DNA from: JAAXIE01 sp965204245
Lineage (GTDB): Bacteria; Chloroflexota; Dehalococcoidia; Lucifugimonadales; JAAXIE01
Length of the DNA: 64,000 nt
Assembly: GCA_965204245.1 (NCBI GenBank)
Contig: CBDBED010000002.1
Location: 310,001-374,000 of the forward strand
Direction: 5' to 3'
Below the pieces are notes generated by a model. The model was not told the DNA's origin, ran no database searches, and saw only the letters and a program-made list of their open reading frames with translations. Below, one piece after another: positions 51,731 to 59,088 of the stretch (within the stretch, counting starts at the first letter, position 1; every line of letters starts with the position of its first letter). A program made the position numbers and the translations under genes.

Positions 51731-51900
51731 CAGCTACGAAAATGTCACAAATGTCTCAATTCCAAAAATCTGTGACATCTCCAGATACGAAAAAATGTCA
51801 CACTTTTCTCGTATCTGGCCAGCTAGGAAAATGTCACAAATGTCACAACTTCCAGATACGAAAAAAATATTTTAGCTATAAACCGTGTGACATTGTGACG
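51731..51900 (+). repeat. Structured word-core repeat, copy C, with a partial duplicate
   Basis: Full copy: core CAGCTAGG 51820; word TGTCACA 51832 and 51841; core CAGATACGAAAA 51853; core TAGCTATA 51873; inverted word TGTGACA 51886 and TGTGACG 51894. A partial copy begins at 51731 with CAGCTACGAAAA, TGTCACA 51743, TGTCTCA 51752, then jumps to TGTGACA 51771. Between them CCAGATACGA (51781) and TCGTATCTGG (51809) form a perfect hairpin with TGTCACA in its loop. The 51026-52102 gap holds only these repeats and the infC promoter. Confidence 0.75.
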
Positions 51901-52056
51901 TTTCTGCATCCCCTACTCCTCCCGCGCCCATTCCCCCCATTTCTCCCACCCATCCAACCCTGTCCATCCTCATCCGCCACCCCTGCCCAAAATCGCCCCG
52001 CTCCCGCAACCCAGTGCCCCGGCATCAACTCGTGGTTGCTCCCTCCCAAGGCTTAA

Positions 52057-52086
52057 TTGACTTGCCTTTTGGTGGTATGATATACA
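52057..52086 (+). promoter_or_regulatory. infC operon promoter
   Basis: TTGACT at 52057-52062 and TATACA at 52081-52086 are 18 nt apart, with TG at 52078-52079 giving an extended -10 (TGATATACA). Transcription would begin near 52093, leaving a leader of about 28 nt to the ATA start with GGAGG inside it. Confidence 0.6.
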
Positions 52087-52120
52087 CAGTGTCCATATAC
52101 GTTTGCCTTCGGAGGTTGGT

Positions 52121-52870
52121 ATAGCACGGCAATATAGGGTCAACGAGAGGATAACGGTCCCTCAAGTGATGGTCATCGGAGCCGATGGGGACCAGTTGGG
52201 TGTGATGCCCACCTCCCAAGCGCTTACCCTAGCCCGAGAGCGAAATCTCGACCTAGTGGAAGTCGCCCCAACCAATACGCCGCCGGTGTGCCGCATCCTC
52301 GACTACGGAAGACTGCGCTACCTCTCCGCCAAGAAGGAGCGCGACTCCAAGAAGGCCCAGAAAAACACGTCCCTCCGCGAAGTCCGTTTCCGCCCCAACA
52401 TCGGCGACCACGACCTCTCGGCCAAGGTGCGGAAGATCAAGGAGTTGCTCGACGACGGCTCCAAGGTCAAGGTCTCCGTGTTCTTCCGGGGACGAGAGGT
52501 GACCCACCAGCAAATTGGGATGCAGCGCCTCAAGCAGATAGTGGACGACCTGCAGGAAGAGGCCAAGATGGAGCAGGCCCCCAGCTTCGAGCAGAGGCAC
52601 CTCACCATCACCTTGGCCCCCCTCCCGCGCAGGGGCGAACGCAAGACAAGGGACTCGGCTTCTCCCGTCATTCCCGCGCAGGCGGGAACCGAAGGCCCGA
52701 ATCGTATAACCCAGGGAGAAGAAGACCAAGATGCCGAAATTGAAGACGCACAAGGGGGCTCAGAAGCGGTTTCACGTGACGGGCACGGGCAAGATAATGC
52801 GCCGCAAGCGGATGAGCAGTCACAACCGTCTCAAGAAGCCCAAGAAAGTTCGTCGGCAGTTCGGGGCTAA
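52121..52870 (+). CDS. infC: Translation initiation factor IF-3 with a long C-terminal read-through tail
   Basis: IF-3 domains are complete: ARQYRVNERITVPQVMVIGADGDQLGVMPTSQAL at the N-terminus, linker KKERDSKKAQKN, and the C-domain LREVRFRPNIGDHDLSAKVRKI to SFEQRHLTITLAPLPRR. Family proteins end about there. Here no stop follows; the frame runs through a REP palindrome (SPVIPAQAG) and on for some 80 residues, overlapping rpmI by 140 nt. For the start, GGAGG at 52111 lies 5 nt before ATA 52121; the in-frame TTG at 52103 has no ribosome site. A non-standard start fits IF-3 autoregulation. Confidence 0.88.
   Translation: MARQYRVNERITVPQVMVIGADGDQLGVMPTSQALTLARERNLDLVEVAPTNTPPVCRILDYGRLRYLSAKKERDSKKAQKNTSLREVRFRPNIGDHDLSAKVRKIKELLDDGSKVKVSVFFRGREVTHQQIGMQRLKQIVDDLQEEAKMEQAPSFEQRHLTITLAPLPRRGERKTRDSASPVIPAQAGTEGPNRITQGEEDQDAEIEDAQGGSEAVSRDGHGQDNAPQADEQSQPSQEAQESSSAVRG
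52667..52690 (+). repeat. REP palindrome inside the infC frame
   Basis: GTCATTCCCGCGCAGGCGGGAACC, with arms TTCCCGC and GCGGGAA. It is identical in its first 22 bases to the element at 29766 and is translated as VIPAQAG, the familiar peptide of such repeats. Confidence 0.85.
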
Positions 52871-52934
52871 GAAATACGCCCTCCACTCAGCCGACGTCCC
52901 TCGCATCAGCCGCCTCATACCTTCAGCCTTCTAA
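52731..52934 (+). CDS. rpmI: 50S ribosomal protein L35
   Basis: 67 residues, MPKLKTHKGAQKRFHVTGTGKI and RRKRMSSHNRLKKPKKVRR are diagnostic. GGGAGAAGAAG lies upstream of the ATG. Its first 140 nt are also read in another frame as the IF-3 tail. Confidence 0.97.
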   Translation: MPKLKTHKGAQKRFHVTGTGKIMRRKRMSSHNRLKKPKKVRRQFGAKKYALHSADVPRISRLIPSAF

Positions 52935-52956
52935 GGAAGGCCCATGGAGTTGACCC

Positions 52957-53316
52957 GTGACTAGGGCTCGCAGTGGAGTCACCAAGCACCGCCGCCACAA
53001 GAAGGTGTTGGATGCCGCCAAAGGCTACCAGCATTCCTCCAGTCGACAGTACAAGTGGGCCAAAGAGGCCCTCATCCACGCTTGGAGCCATGCCTACCGC
53101 GACCGGCGCAAGCGCAAGCGCGACTTCCGCAGCTTGTGGATTATTCGTATCGGTGCAGCTTCTCGCCAAAATGGCCTCACCTACAGCCAGCTCATGCACG
53201 GCCTCAAGCTCGCCGAGGTGGACCTCGACCGCAAGGTACTAGCCGACCTAGCAGTCAAGGAACCCGAAGCCTTCGCCGAGCTCGTCTCCGTAGCCCGCCA
53301 GCACCTAGGCGAATAA
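52957..53316 (+). CDS. rplT: 50S ribosomal protein L20
   Basis: 119 residues from GTG 52957. TRARSGVTKHRRHKKVLDAAKGY, YKWAKEALIHAWSHAYRDRRKRKRDFR and LWIIRIGAASRQNGLTYSQLMHGLKLA are classic L20. L20 is the usual autogenous repressor of this operon. GGAAGG lies upstream. Confidence 0.97.
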   Translation: MTRARSGVTKHRRHKKVLDAAKGYQHSSSRQYKWAKEALIHAWSHAYRDRRKRKRDFRSLWIIRIGAASRQNGLTYSQLMHGLKLAEVDLDRKVLADLAVKEPEAFAELVSVARQHLGE

Positions 53317-53343
53317 CCCCCCAAAGTCAGGCCAACAAAATGA

Positions 53344-53372
53344 GGGCGCATCCCATTGGGATGCGCCCTTTA
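53344..53372 (+). terminator. Intrinsic terminator after rplT
   Basis: GGGCGCATCCC, loop ATT, GGGATGCGCCC, then TTTA. The 11-bp stem is perfect; the T run is short. It closes the infC-rpmI-rplT operon 27 nt after its stop. Confidence 0.85.
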
Positions 53373-53402
53373 ATCGGCTAGACGCTGAATGGACGGTTAC
53401 GC

Positions 53403-53639
53403 CTAAGACCCCTTGCTGACACGGTTGTGGATCAGCGCACCCACTACAGGCACCCCGACCACTATGGCCACTCCCAGAATCAGTACGAATAGCTCCTCAC
53501 CCTCTCGTCCCCATGACTTCGGCATCACATCGTGCCCTACCGCCAGCAGGATCATGAAGATGACCCCCAGCCCCCCTGCTATGATTGCTATGAACAGGGC
53601 AGCTAATGCAGGTAGCCAGATGCTCATCGGCAGCTTCAT
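53403..53639 (-). CDS. Small membrane protein at the end of the oxidase cluster
   Basis: 78 residues from ATG 53639, which overlaps the ctaG stop as ATGA. Two helices, IWLPALAALFIAIIAGGLGVIFMILL and LFVLILGVAIVVGVPVVGALI, with a short polar loop. The longer open frame to 53837 is a shadow of ctaG. Position suggests a small oxidase accessory subunit, but the sequence does not prove it. Confidence 0.7.
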   Translation of the reverse strand: MKLPMSIWLPALAALFIAIIAGGLGVIFMILLAVGHDVMPKSWGREGEELFVLILGVAIVVGVPVVGALIHNRVSKGS

Positions 53640-54496
53640 TCCAAGTCCTCCGTGTCCCAAGCTCTCGCGTCGGCGATAGCCGGATTCCGCACCTTCTCTC
53701 GTTCTCTCTGCCTCTCTTCTTCCCGGGCGGCCCAAGCAAAGAACACCGCAGCCAAGGCTACCACAAACACAATAAGCCCTGCCGTCTTCATAATCAAGCC
53801 GCCTACCTGTTGGTCCACTGCCGGGGAGATGCTCCACAACCGTGGCGCGTCCGCATACCAGTCATAAATGACGTTGTCCGCAAAGCTGATGATCCCGCCC
53901 ACAATAGCAGGAAGCAGTGATATCAGGAACAGGTATAGCATCTGTCCGCCATAGGACAAGCGTGGCAACTCAGGAAGACGGCTCAGCACCGGCCACCACA
54001 TCAGCAACCCAGCCGCCATGAAGCAGATGTGTTGGAATATATGCAGGTTGTGGTAAGCAAGGGCCGAGTTATAAACCGAAGGCAGGTGCCACACCATGAT
54101 AATGCCGTTGAACACCGCCAAGCACATCAGTGGGTGCATCAGCACCTTGGCAACCCGCAACCGCATAGGCGAGGAGATGGCCGGTCGTATCAGCCAGTCA
54201 GGCAGACCCCAGAGGACCAGCGGAGGCATGATCCACAGCAGCAGCATGTGCTGGACCATGTGGGCACTGAATAGGTACCTGTCGCTCAGCTCGTGCAGTG
54301 GTGAGTTCAGCGCCAAATAAATGACGAACATCCCGGACGTGAAACACGCCGACTGCCTTATCGAGACCGCCTTCTCACCCCCCAGACGCTCCCGTAGGCT
54401 GCCTGCCCCATAGATGTAGGCGGCCTCGAGGACCAACACGCCTATCAGGGTAGATGGATGACCGGCCCAGTTGAGCCAAGAGAAATCAGGTGGCAC
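53636..54496 (-). CDS. ctaG: Cytochrome c oxidase assembly factor, CtaG (caa3_CtaG) family
   Basis: 286 residues, seven predicted helices. FSAHMVQHMLLLWIMPPLVLWGLPDWL, HNLHIFQHICFMAAGLLMWWPV and VDQQVGGLIMKTAGLIVF hold the family's conserved histidines and glutamine. Bacillus-type CtaG is needed for CuA/CuB assembly in caa3 oxidases. It follows the subunit IV gene in the cluster. Confidence 0.92.
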   Translation of the reverse strand: MPPDFSWLNWAGHPSTLIGVLVLEAAYIYGAGSLRERLGGEKAVSIRQSACFTSGMFVIYLALNSPLHELSDRYLFSAHMVQHMLLLWIMPPLVLWGLPDWLIRPAISSPMRLRVAKVLMHPLMCLAVFNGIIMVWHLPSVYNSALAYHNLHIFQHICFMAAGLLMWWPVLSRLPELPRLSYGGQMLYLFLISLLPAIVGGIISFADNVIYDWYADAPRLWSISPAVDQQVGGLIMKTAGLIVFVVALAAVFFAWAAREEERQREREKVRNPAIADARAWDTEDLE

Positions 54497-54537
54497 GCTT
54501 CACGCTTCCGCTGTGGGATGCGAGTCTGGAGATACTG

Positions 54538-54987
54538 CTAACCCGTATGTGTTGGAGGCAGCACTAGCGATTTGCCGTCGATAGTGCCTTGATGGAGGCT
54601 GAGCATTGCCCCGGGTTGCTCAATGGTCGTCCTAGCGTGCTCGCTGCCCGCCTTGATTTGTTCCTGGGACTCTCGTGAGGGATTGACCAGCAGCGTGCCG
54701 AAGATGGCCAGCACGGCCACTACAACAGCCATCGCCAAAAGCACGCCGCCAAAAAAGAAGGTCGAGAAGAGGCGTGCGTCGTAGCGTAGGTGCATGTAGA
54801 ACAGGGCAACCATGACGAACTTGGTGGCTGACAGGATGAAGAAGCAGGCAACGAACAGGGCGGGAACCATATCGATATAGAAGATTCCCACCTCAACGGC
54901 GGTAATGAACGACAGGGTGAGGGCTACCTTCACATAAGTGAGGGGAGTCGGGTGTCCACGCTCCCGAGTATGTTCTGCTTCACTCAT
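54538..54987 (-). CDS. coxD: Cytochrome c oxidase subunit IV (prokaryotic COX4 type)
   Basis: 149 residues. Three membrane helices (VALTLSFITAVEVGIFYI, ALFVACFFILSATKFVMVALFYMHL, FFFGGVLLAMAVVVAVLAIFGTLL). KFVMVALFYMHLRYD is the family signature. A tail of about 45 residues with no membrane span follows. It lies between coxC and ctaG. Confidence 0.88.
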   Translation of the reverse strand: MSEAEHTRERGHPTPLTYVKVALTLSFITAVEVGIFYIDMVPALFVACFFILSATKFVMVALFYMHLRYDARLFSTFFFGGVLLAMAVVVAVLAIFGTLLVNPSRESQEQIKAGSEHARTTIEQPGAMLSLHQGTIDGKSLVLPPTHTG

Positions 54988-55038
54988 CGCCAGCTATACC
55001 GTGCTAATACTTCCGCGATCATCCGTTAGCTTAGGCCG

Positions 55039-55698
55039 TCAGCCTAGGGCAACTCCGAGCAAGTAGACCACAGTGAAGATCACAATCCACACCACGTCGA
55101 CGAAGTGCCAGTAGAGGGCCGCCATATCGACTTGGAGGCTATGCTCCGCTGTAAGGCCCTTACCCCACATGGAGTAGCCGAAGAGTGAGAGTAGCCACAG
55201 AACGCCAACAGTTACGTGGGCGCCGTGGAACCCCGTTAGGGTGAAGAAGGCAGACCCGAAGATGTTGGTCGTCGGGTTAAGACCTTCCTCCACGAAGGTG
55301 CGGAATTCGAATACCTGGAAACCAAGGAAGGTGGCTCCCAAAATGGCGGTACACATCACCCATATCCGGAAGCCCCTGATGTCGTTGCGGCTAATGGCTG
55401 AGTAGGCCAGCACCATGGACATACTGCTCATCAGCAGCACGAAGGTGCTTACCGAGGTGATGGGTATGCTGAAGATAGCTTCCCATTCCACCAACTCTCC
55501 ACCAGGAACCGCTGGCAGCACACAGTCTCCAGCGCAAGGACCGACGGCGCTCCGGCCGCGGACTACCAAATAGGTGGCAATAAGTGAACCGAAGAACATG
55601 CACTCAGAGCCAAGGAAGGCCCAGATAGCAAGCTTGCGGTGGCTAAGACCTGTAGAGGTCTCCTCTTCGTGTTCGACGTGGTGGACTACTTCGCTCAA
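55039..55698 (-). CDS. coxC: Cytochrome c oxidase subunit III
   Basis: 219 residues, five helices. KLAIWAFLGSECMFFGSLIATYLV, FFTLTGFHGAHVTVGVLWLLSLF and VDMAALYWHFVDVVWIVIFTVVYL match the short bacterial subunit III, including the E-x-x-x-F and WHFVD sites. It overlaps the ctaD stop by 4 nt. Confidence 0.94.
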   Translation of the reverse strand: MSEVVHHVEHEEETSTGLSHRKLAIWAFLGSECMFFGSLIATYLVVRGRSAVGPCAGDCVLPAVPGGELVEWEAIFSIPITSVSTFVLLMSSMSMVLAYSAISRNDIRGFRIWVMCTAILGATFLGFQVFEFRTFVEEGLNPTTNIFGSAFFTLTGFHGAHVTVGVLWLLSLFGYSMWGKGLTAEHSLQVDMAALYWHFVDVVWIVIFTVVYLLGVALG

Positions 55699-57692
55699 TC
55701 CGCCGACTCCTGGGCGGGCCCTGCGTGCCCGTGGGCGTCGTGTTCATGTTCAACATGTCCATGGCCATGTTCATCGCCGTGGCCGTTGGGATCGTTGACC
55801 GGCTCGAAGGCCCACGAGTAGATACCCCAAACTGTGATCACCAGCCCTAGGACGGCTACAGGCCAGAAGGCGTAGAGCATTCCGTAGGCACCGATGAGCA
55901 AACCTATGGGCGGAATTATGGGCCAGTAGGAGAGATCAGGCATGTGTATGCCCCGGCGACGGGCCTCGCGCAGGCCGTCGTAATCGTCTTTCTGCTCGGG
56001 AGTCACTGACGTGGCCTCGCTTATGGCAGTGCGCCGGTCCTTGCCCTCGGCCATCAAATCAGCCTTGGTCTCCCAGTGGGGATCTATGCCTTGGACGGTT
56101 GGTATTTCGGCGAAATTGTAAATTGGCGGCGGAGAAGGTATGGCCCACTCCAAGGTTCGGCCATCCCACGGGTCGGGTGGTGCCTTGGGGCCGCGCCGCA
56201 AGCTGTTGATGTAGTTATACATGAAGACTAGGAGTCCCAGTCCGATGATGAATGAGCCTATGGTGGCCAGCAGATTGAGATCATCCCACCCTTGGTCGCG
56301 GGCATAGGTATAGATACGCCGTGGCATTCCGTCCATGCCGAGGTTGTGCATCGGACCGAAAGTTAAATTCATTCCGATGAACATGAGTGCGCACTGAAGC
56401 TTGCCCCAACCCTCGCTCATCATCCGGCCGGTCATCTTGGGAAACCAATAGTAGATGCCTGCGAATATGGCAAAGAGGCTTCCACCGAACAAGACATAGT
56501 GCAGGTGGGCCACAATGTAATATGTATCCTGCTGTTGAGGGTCGGCGCTAGCCGAGGCATGGCTGATTCCGCTGAGCCCGCCAATGATGAACATAAAGAT
56601 AAAGCCCACAGCAAACCAGAGAGGTGTTGCCAGCCTGATAGAGCCACCCCACAGGGTGGCAATCCAGTTGAAGATTTTCACTCCCGTGGGCACTGCAATG
56701 GCCATAGTCGTCAGCGCGAACACCGTGTTGGCCGCCGCCCCAAGCCCTACGGTGAACATGTGGTGGCTCCACACGCCCCATCCCATGAATCCGATGACTA
56801 TGCCTGAGAACACCACGAAGGAATACCCGAAGAGAGGCTTGCGGGCGAATGTGGGCAGTATCTCCGATACGATACCCATGGCAGGAAGTATCAGGATATA
56901 CACCTCGGGGTGTCCAAAGAGCCAGAACAGGTGCTGCCACAATATCGGGCTTCCACCGGACTCAGGAACGAAGAAGTTCATGCCGAAGGCCCGGTCAAAC
57001 ACTAGGGCAATCAGGGCTACCGTAATGACGGGGAAGGCCAATACCAGTAGGAAAGATGTGACTAGGGTCATCCATACGAACAGGGGCATGCGCATGAGCG
57101 TCATGCCGGGAGCCCGCATGTTTATGATGGTGACTAGGAAGTTGAAAGCTGCTGCGAGCGACGAGACCCCTAGAAGCAGCAGTCCCACTGCCCAGAAATC
57201 GATCCCATGTCCTGCGTTGTAGGCCGTTTCGGTCAGGTTGGCGTAGCCAAACCAGCCAGCATCGGGTGCTCCACCTAGGAAGTAGCTGGTGTTGAGGAAG
57301 ATGCTTCCCGAAAGGAACATCCAGTAGCTGAAGGCGTTGAGCCTTGGGAAGGCTACGTCCCTTGCCCCGATCATAAGGGGGATCATGTAGTTAAAGAAGG
57401 CAGCCCCCAGAGGCATGATCACCAAGAAGATCATGAGGGTGCCGTGCATGGTGAAGAACTGGTTGTAAAGGTCGGGGTCGATCAACGCCTGCTCTGGCTG
57501 GGCAAGCTGGACACGCATGGTCAGGGCTTCTGCACCGGCCACCAGCAGCCAGAAGAAAGCAGTGACTCCATAGAGGATACCGATGCGCTTGTGGTCTATG
57601 GTGGCAATCCAACCCAAGATCCCGTGATAGGTCGTAGGCCGGCGTATACCTCCTACCAAGGCCCCGCTAATCGTCTCGGTTATTGTGGCCAT
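55695..57692 (-). CDS. ctaD: Cytochrome c oxidase subunit I
   Basis: 665 residues with at least 12 membrane helices. Heme a and a3/CuB ligands are visible: MHGTLMIFLVIMP, WQHLFWLFGHPEVYILILPAMG (His-Pro-Glu-Val-Tyr crosslink, A-family), GFMGWGVWSHHMFTVG and DTYYIVAHLHYVLFGG. Proton pumping residues of the D and K channels appear present. After residue 550 comes an extra two-helix extension and a histidine-rich tail (HGDEHGHGHVEHEHDAHGHA). It reduces O2 to water in the membrane. Confidence 0.96.
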   Translation of the reverse strand: MATITETISGALVGGIRRPTTYHGILGWIATIDHKRIGILYGVTAFFWLLVAGAEALTMRVQLAQPEQALIDPDLYNQFFTMHGTLMIFLVIMPLGAAFFNYMIPLMIGARDVAFPRLNAFSYWMFLSGSIFLNTSYFLGGAPDAGWFGYANLTETAYNAGHGIDFWAVGLLLLGVSSLAAAFNFLVTIINMRAPGMTLMRMPLFVWMTLVTSFLLVLAFPVITVALIALVFDRAFGMNFFVPESGGSPILWQHLFWLFGHPEVYILILPAMGIVSEILPTFARKPLFGYSFVVFSGIVIGFMGWGVWSHHMFTVGLGAAANTVFALTTMAIAVPTGVKIFNWIATLWGGSIRLATPLWFAVGFIFMFIIGGLSGISHASASADPQQQDTYYIVAHLHYVLFGGSLFAIFAGIYYWFPKMTGRMMSEGWGKLQCALMFIGMNLTFGPMHNLGMDGMPRRIYTYARDQGWDDLNLLATIGSFIIGLGLLVFMYNYINSLRRGPKAPPDPWDGRTLEWAIPSPPPIYNFAEIPTVQGIDPHWETKADLMAEGKDRRTAISEATSVTPEQKDDYDGLREARRRGIHMPDLSYWPIIPPIGLLIGAYGMLYAFWPVAVLGLVITVWGIYSWAFEPVNDPNGHGDEHGHGHVEHEHDAHGHAGPAQESAD

Positions 57693-57771
57693 TGGTCGCC
57701 CCTATCGTCAGTTAGTTCCAAGCCAGCGTAAAGCCAGGAAGCGCGCAGAGAAGGGTATACCGCGCAATGGG

Positions 57772-58941
57772 TCATTGCAAGCTCCCCAGATACGCGGAGA
57801 GTTCCGCAATGTCAGCTAGGTCGAGAGGCTCCAGTTCCCCCGTGTATACAGGGGCATCACGGGTCATGATGTTGCCCGGCTTAATCTCGTCCGGGTCGGC
57901 GAGCCAGCGCTCTAGGTTTTGAGGAGTGTTCGTAAGCATGCCTGCTGCAAGGGTACTGCGGGAGCCGAAGTGGGTCAGGTCGGGGCCGATCTTACCGGCG
58001 GCGACAGGATTGCCGCTGATGGTGTGGCAAGCCACGCAGCCCTTGGAGAGGAAGAGCGCCTCTCCGCGCTTGGCTCCTTCCGTTTCGGGTGGGACCGCTT
58101 CAGCCAACTGGGCGTCTACCCACTCCTCAAAGGTGTTGGTGGGACAGCCGTTCTGCAGTGAAGGAGTGCTCGCCTCTACGAGCGGAGGCTGATGTTGACC
58201 CGCCACGCAGGGTATCTCCGGTGTGGGATGCACCATTACCATGAAGCGCATGTTGGCGTGGGATATGCCACAGAGTTCTGCGCATTGGCCTTGGAAGGTG
58301 CCCGCTTGGGATGCTTCCAGCCACATCTGATTCCCGCCTCCGGGGAAGATGTCTGTCTTGCCACCGAGTTTGGGCACCCAGAAGCTGTGGAGCACGTCAG
58401 AACTGTCCAGAAGGAAGTTGACCTTCTTGCCTGCGGGCATGTGCAATTCGTTGGCTGTCACCACGCCGCCATTGTCGGGATAGCGGAACTCCCACCACCA
58501 CTGGTGCCCGATCACTTCCACGTTGATGCATTTCTCGGTGTCGCCGTTCTCGCACTCTTCTGGGGTGGTCTGGGTGTCCAGCAACACCATGATGGTGGGA
58601 ACAGCGATGATTACCAAGACAATGGCCGGGGCGATAGTCCAGCTTATTTCCAGTGGGCGATGACCGTGCACCTGTTCGGGCATTCCCTGACCGCGCCTGC
58701 GCCGGTAACGTATGACGGTGTATATCAGGGCGCCTTCGACCACCACAAAGACAGCGACAGCCACCCAGAAGATGAACAAGAACAGGAAACGCTGATCGGC
58801 GGCGACAGGACCGGCGGCATCGAAGGTGGACTGGGGATGGCTGGGAGTGCAGGCGCCCACCAAGAGGAGCGCCAGAAGAGCCGATAGGGGCGCAATTATG
58901 CGCATGGGGCCCTTTGTCAAAAGGGAAGAGAGGCGGGTCAT
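57772..58941 (-). CDS. coxB: Cytochrome c oxidase subunit II fused to cytochrome c
   Basis: 389 residues. A lipoprotein signal (LLALLLVGAC) gives a lipid-anchored mature protein, followed by two membrane helices. The CuA domain has DVLHSFWVPKLGGK, CAELCGISHANMRFMV (ligands Cys, Cys, His, Met). A C-terminal cytochrome c domain has CVACHTISG with a distal Met in NIMTRD and ends with LADIAELSAYLGSLQ. This is the caa3 pattern. First structural gene after ctaB. Confidence 0.95.
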   Translation of the reverse strand: MTRLSSLLTKGPMRIIAPLSALLALLLVGACTPSHPQSTFDAAGPVAADQRFLFLFIFWVAVAVFVVVEGALIYTVIRYRRRRGQGMPEQVHGHRPLEISWTIAPAIVLVIIAVPTIMVLLDTQTTPEECENGDTEKCINVEVIGHQWWWEFRYPDNGGVVTANELHMPAGKKVNFLLDSSDVLHSFWVPKLGGKTDIFPGGGNQMWLEASQAGTFQGQCAELCGISHANMRFMVMVHPTPEIPCVAGQHQPPLVEASTPSLQNGCPTNTFEEWVDAQLAEAVPPETEGAKRGEALFLSKGCVACHTISGNPVAAGKIGPDLTHFGSRSTLAAGMLTNTPQNLERWLADPDEIKPGNIMTRDAPVYTGELEPLDLADIAELSAYLGSLQ

Positions 58942-59088
58942 CAGCTACCTTGCCTGGTTACCAAAGAGGGATCTCCCGTTGTTCGCCCGCCTTCTTGGGG
59001 CGTAGAAGCTCCGTTCCATGCACAAAAGAATGTGCTTTTTTTCACAACGCAGCGACTCTAGCATAGCGCATATTGGGTGTCAACGACT

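Noticed and set aside
51289..52056. Plus-strand 255-codon open frame over the structured repeats
   Set aside because: No ribosome site or domain; its content is translated repeat DNA. Kept only as a frame observation in the findings.
59019..59042. Hairpin GCACA-AAAGAA-TGTGC followed by eight T on the plus strand
   Set aside because: It would end plus-strand transcription, but no plus-strand gene precedes it; on the minus strand the T run is on the wrong side.
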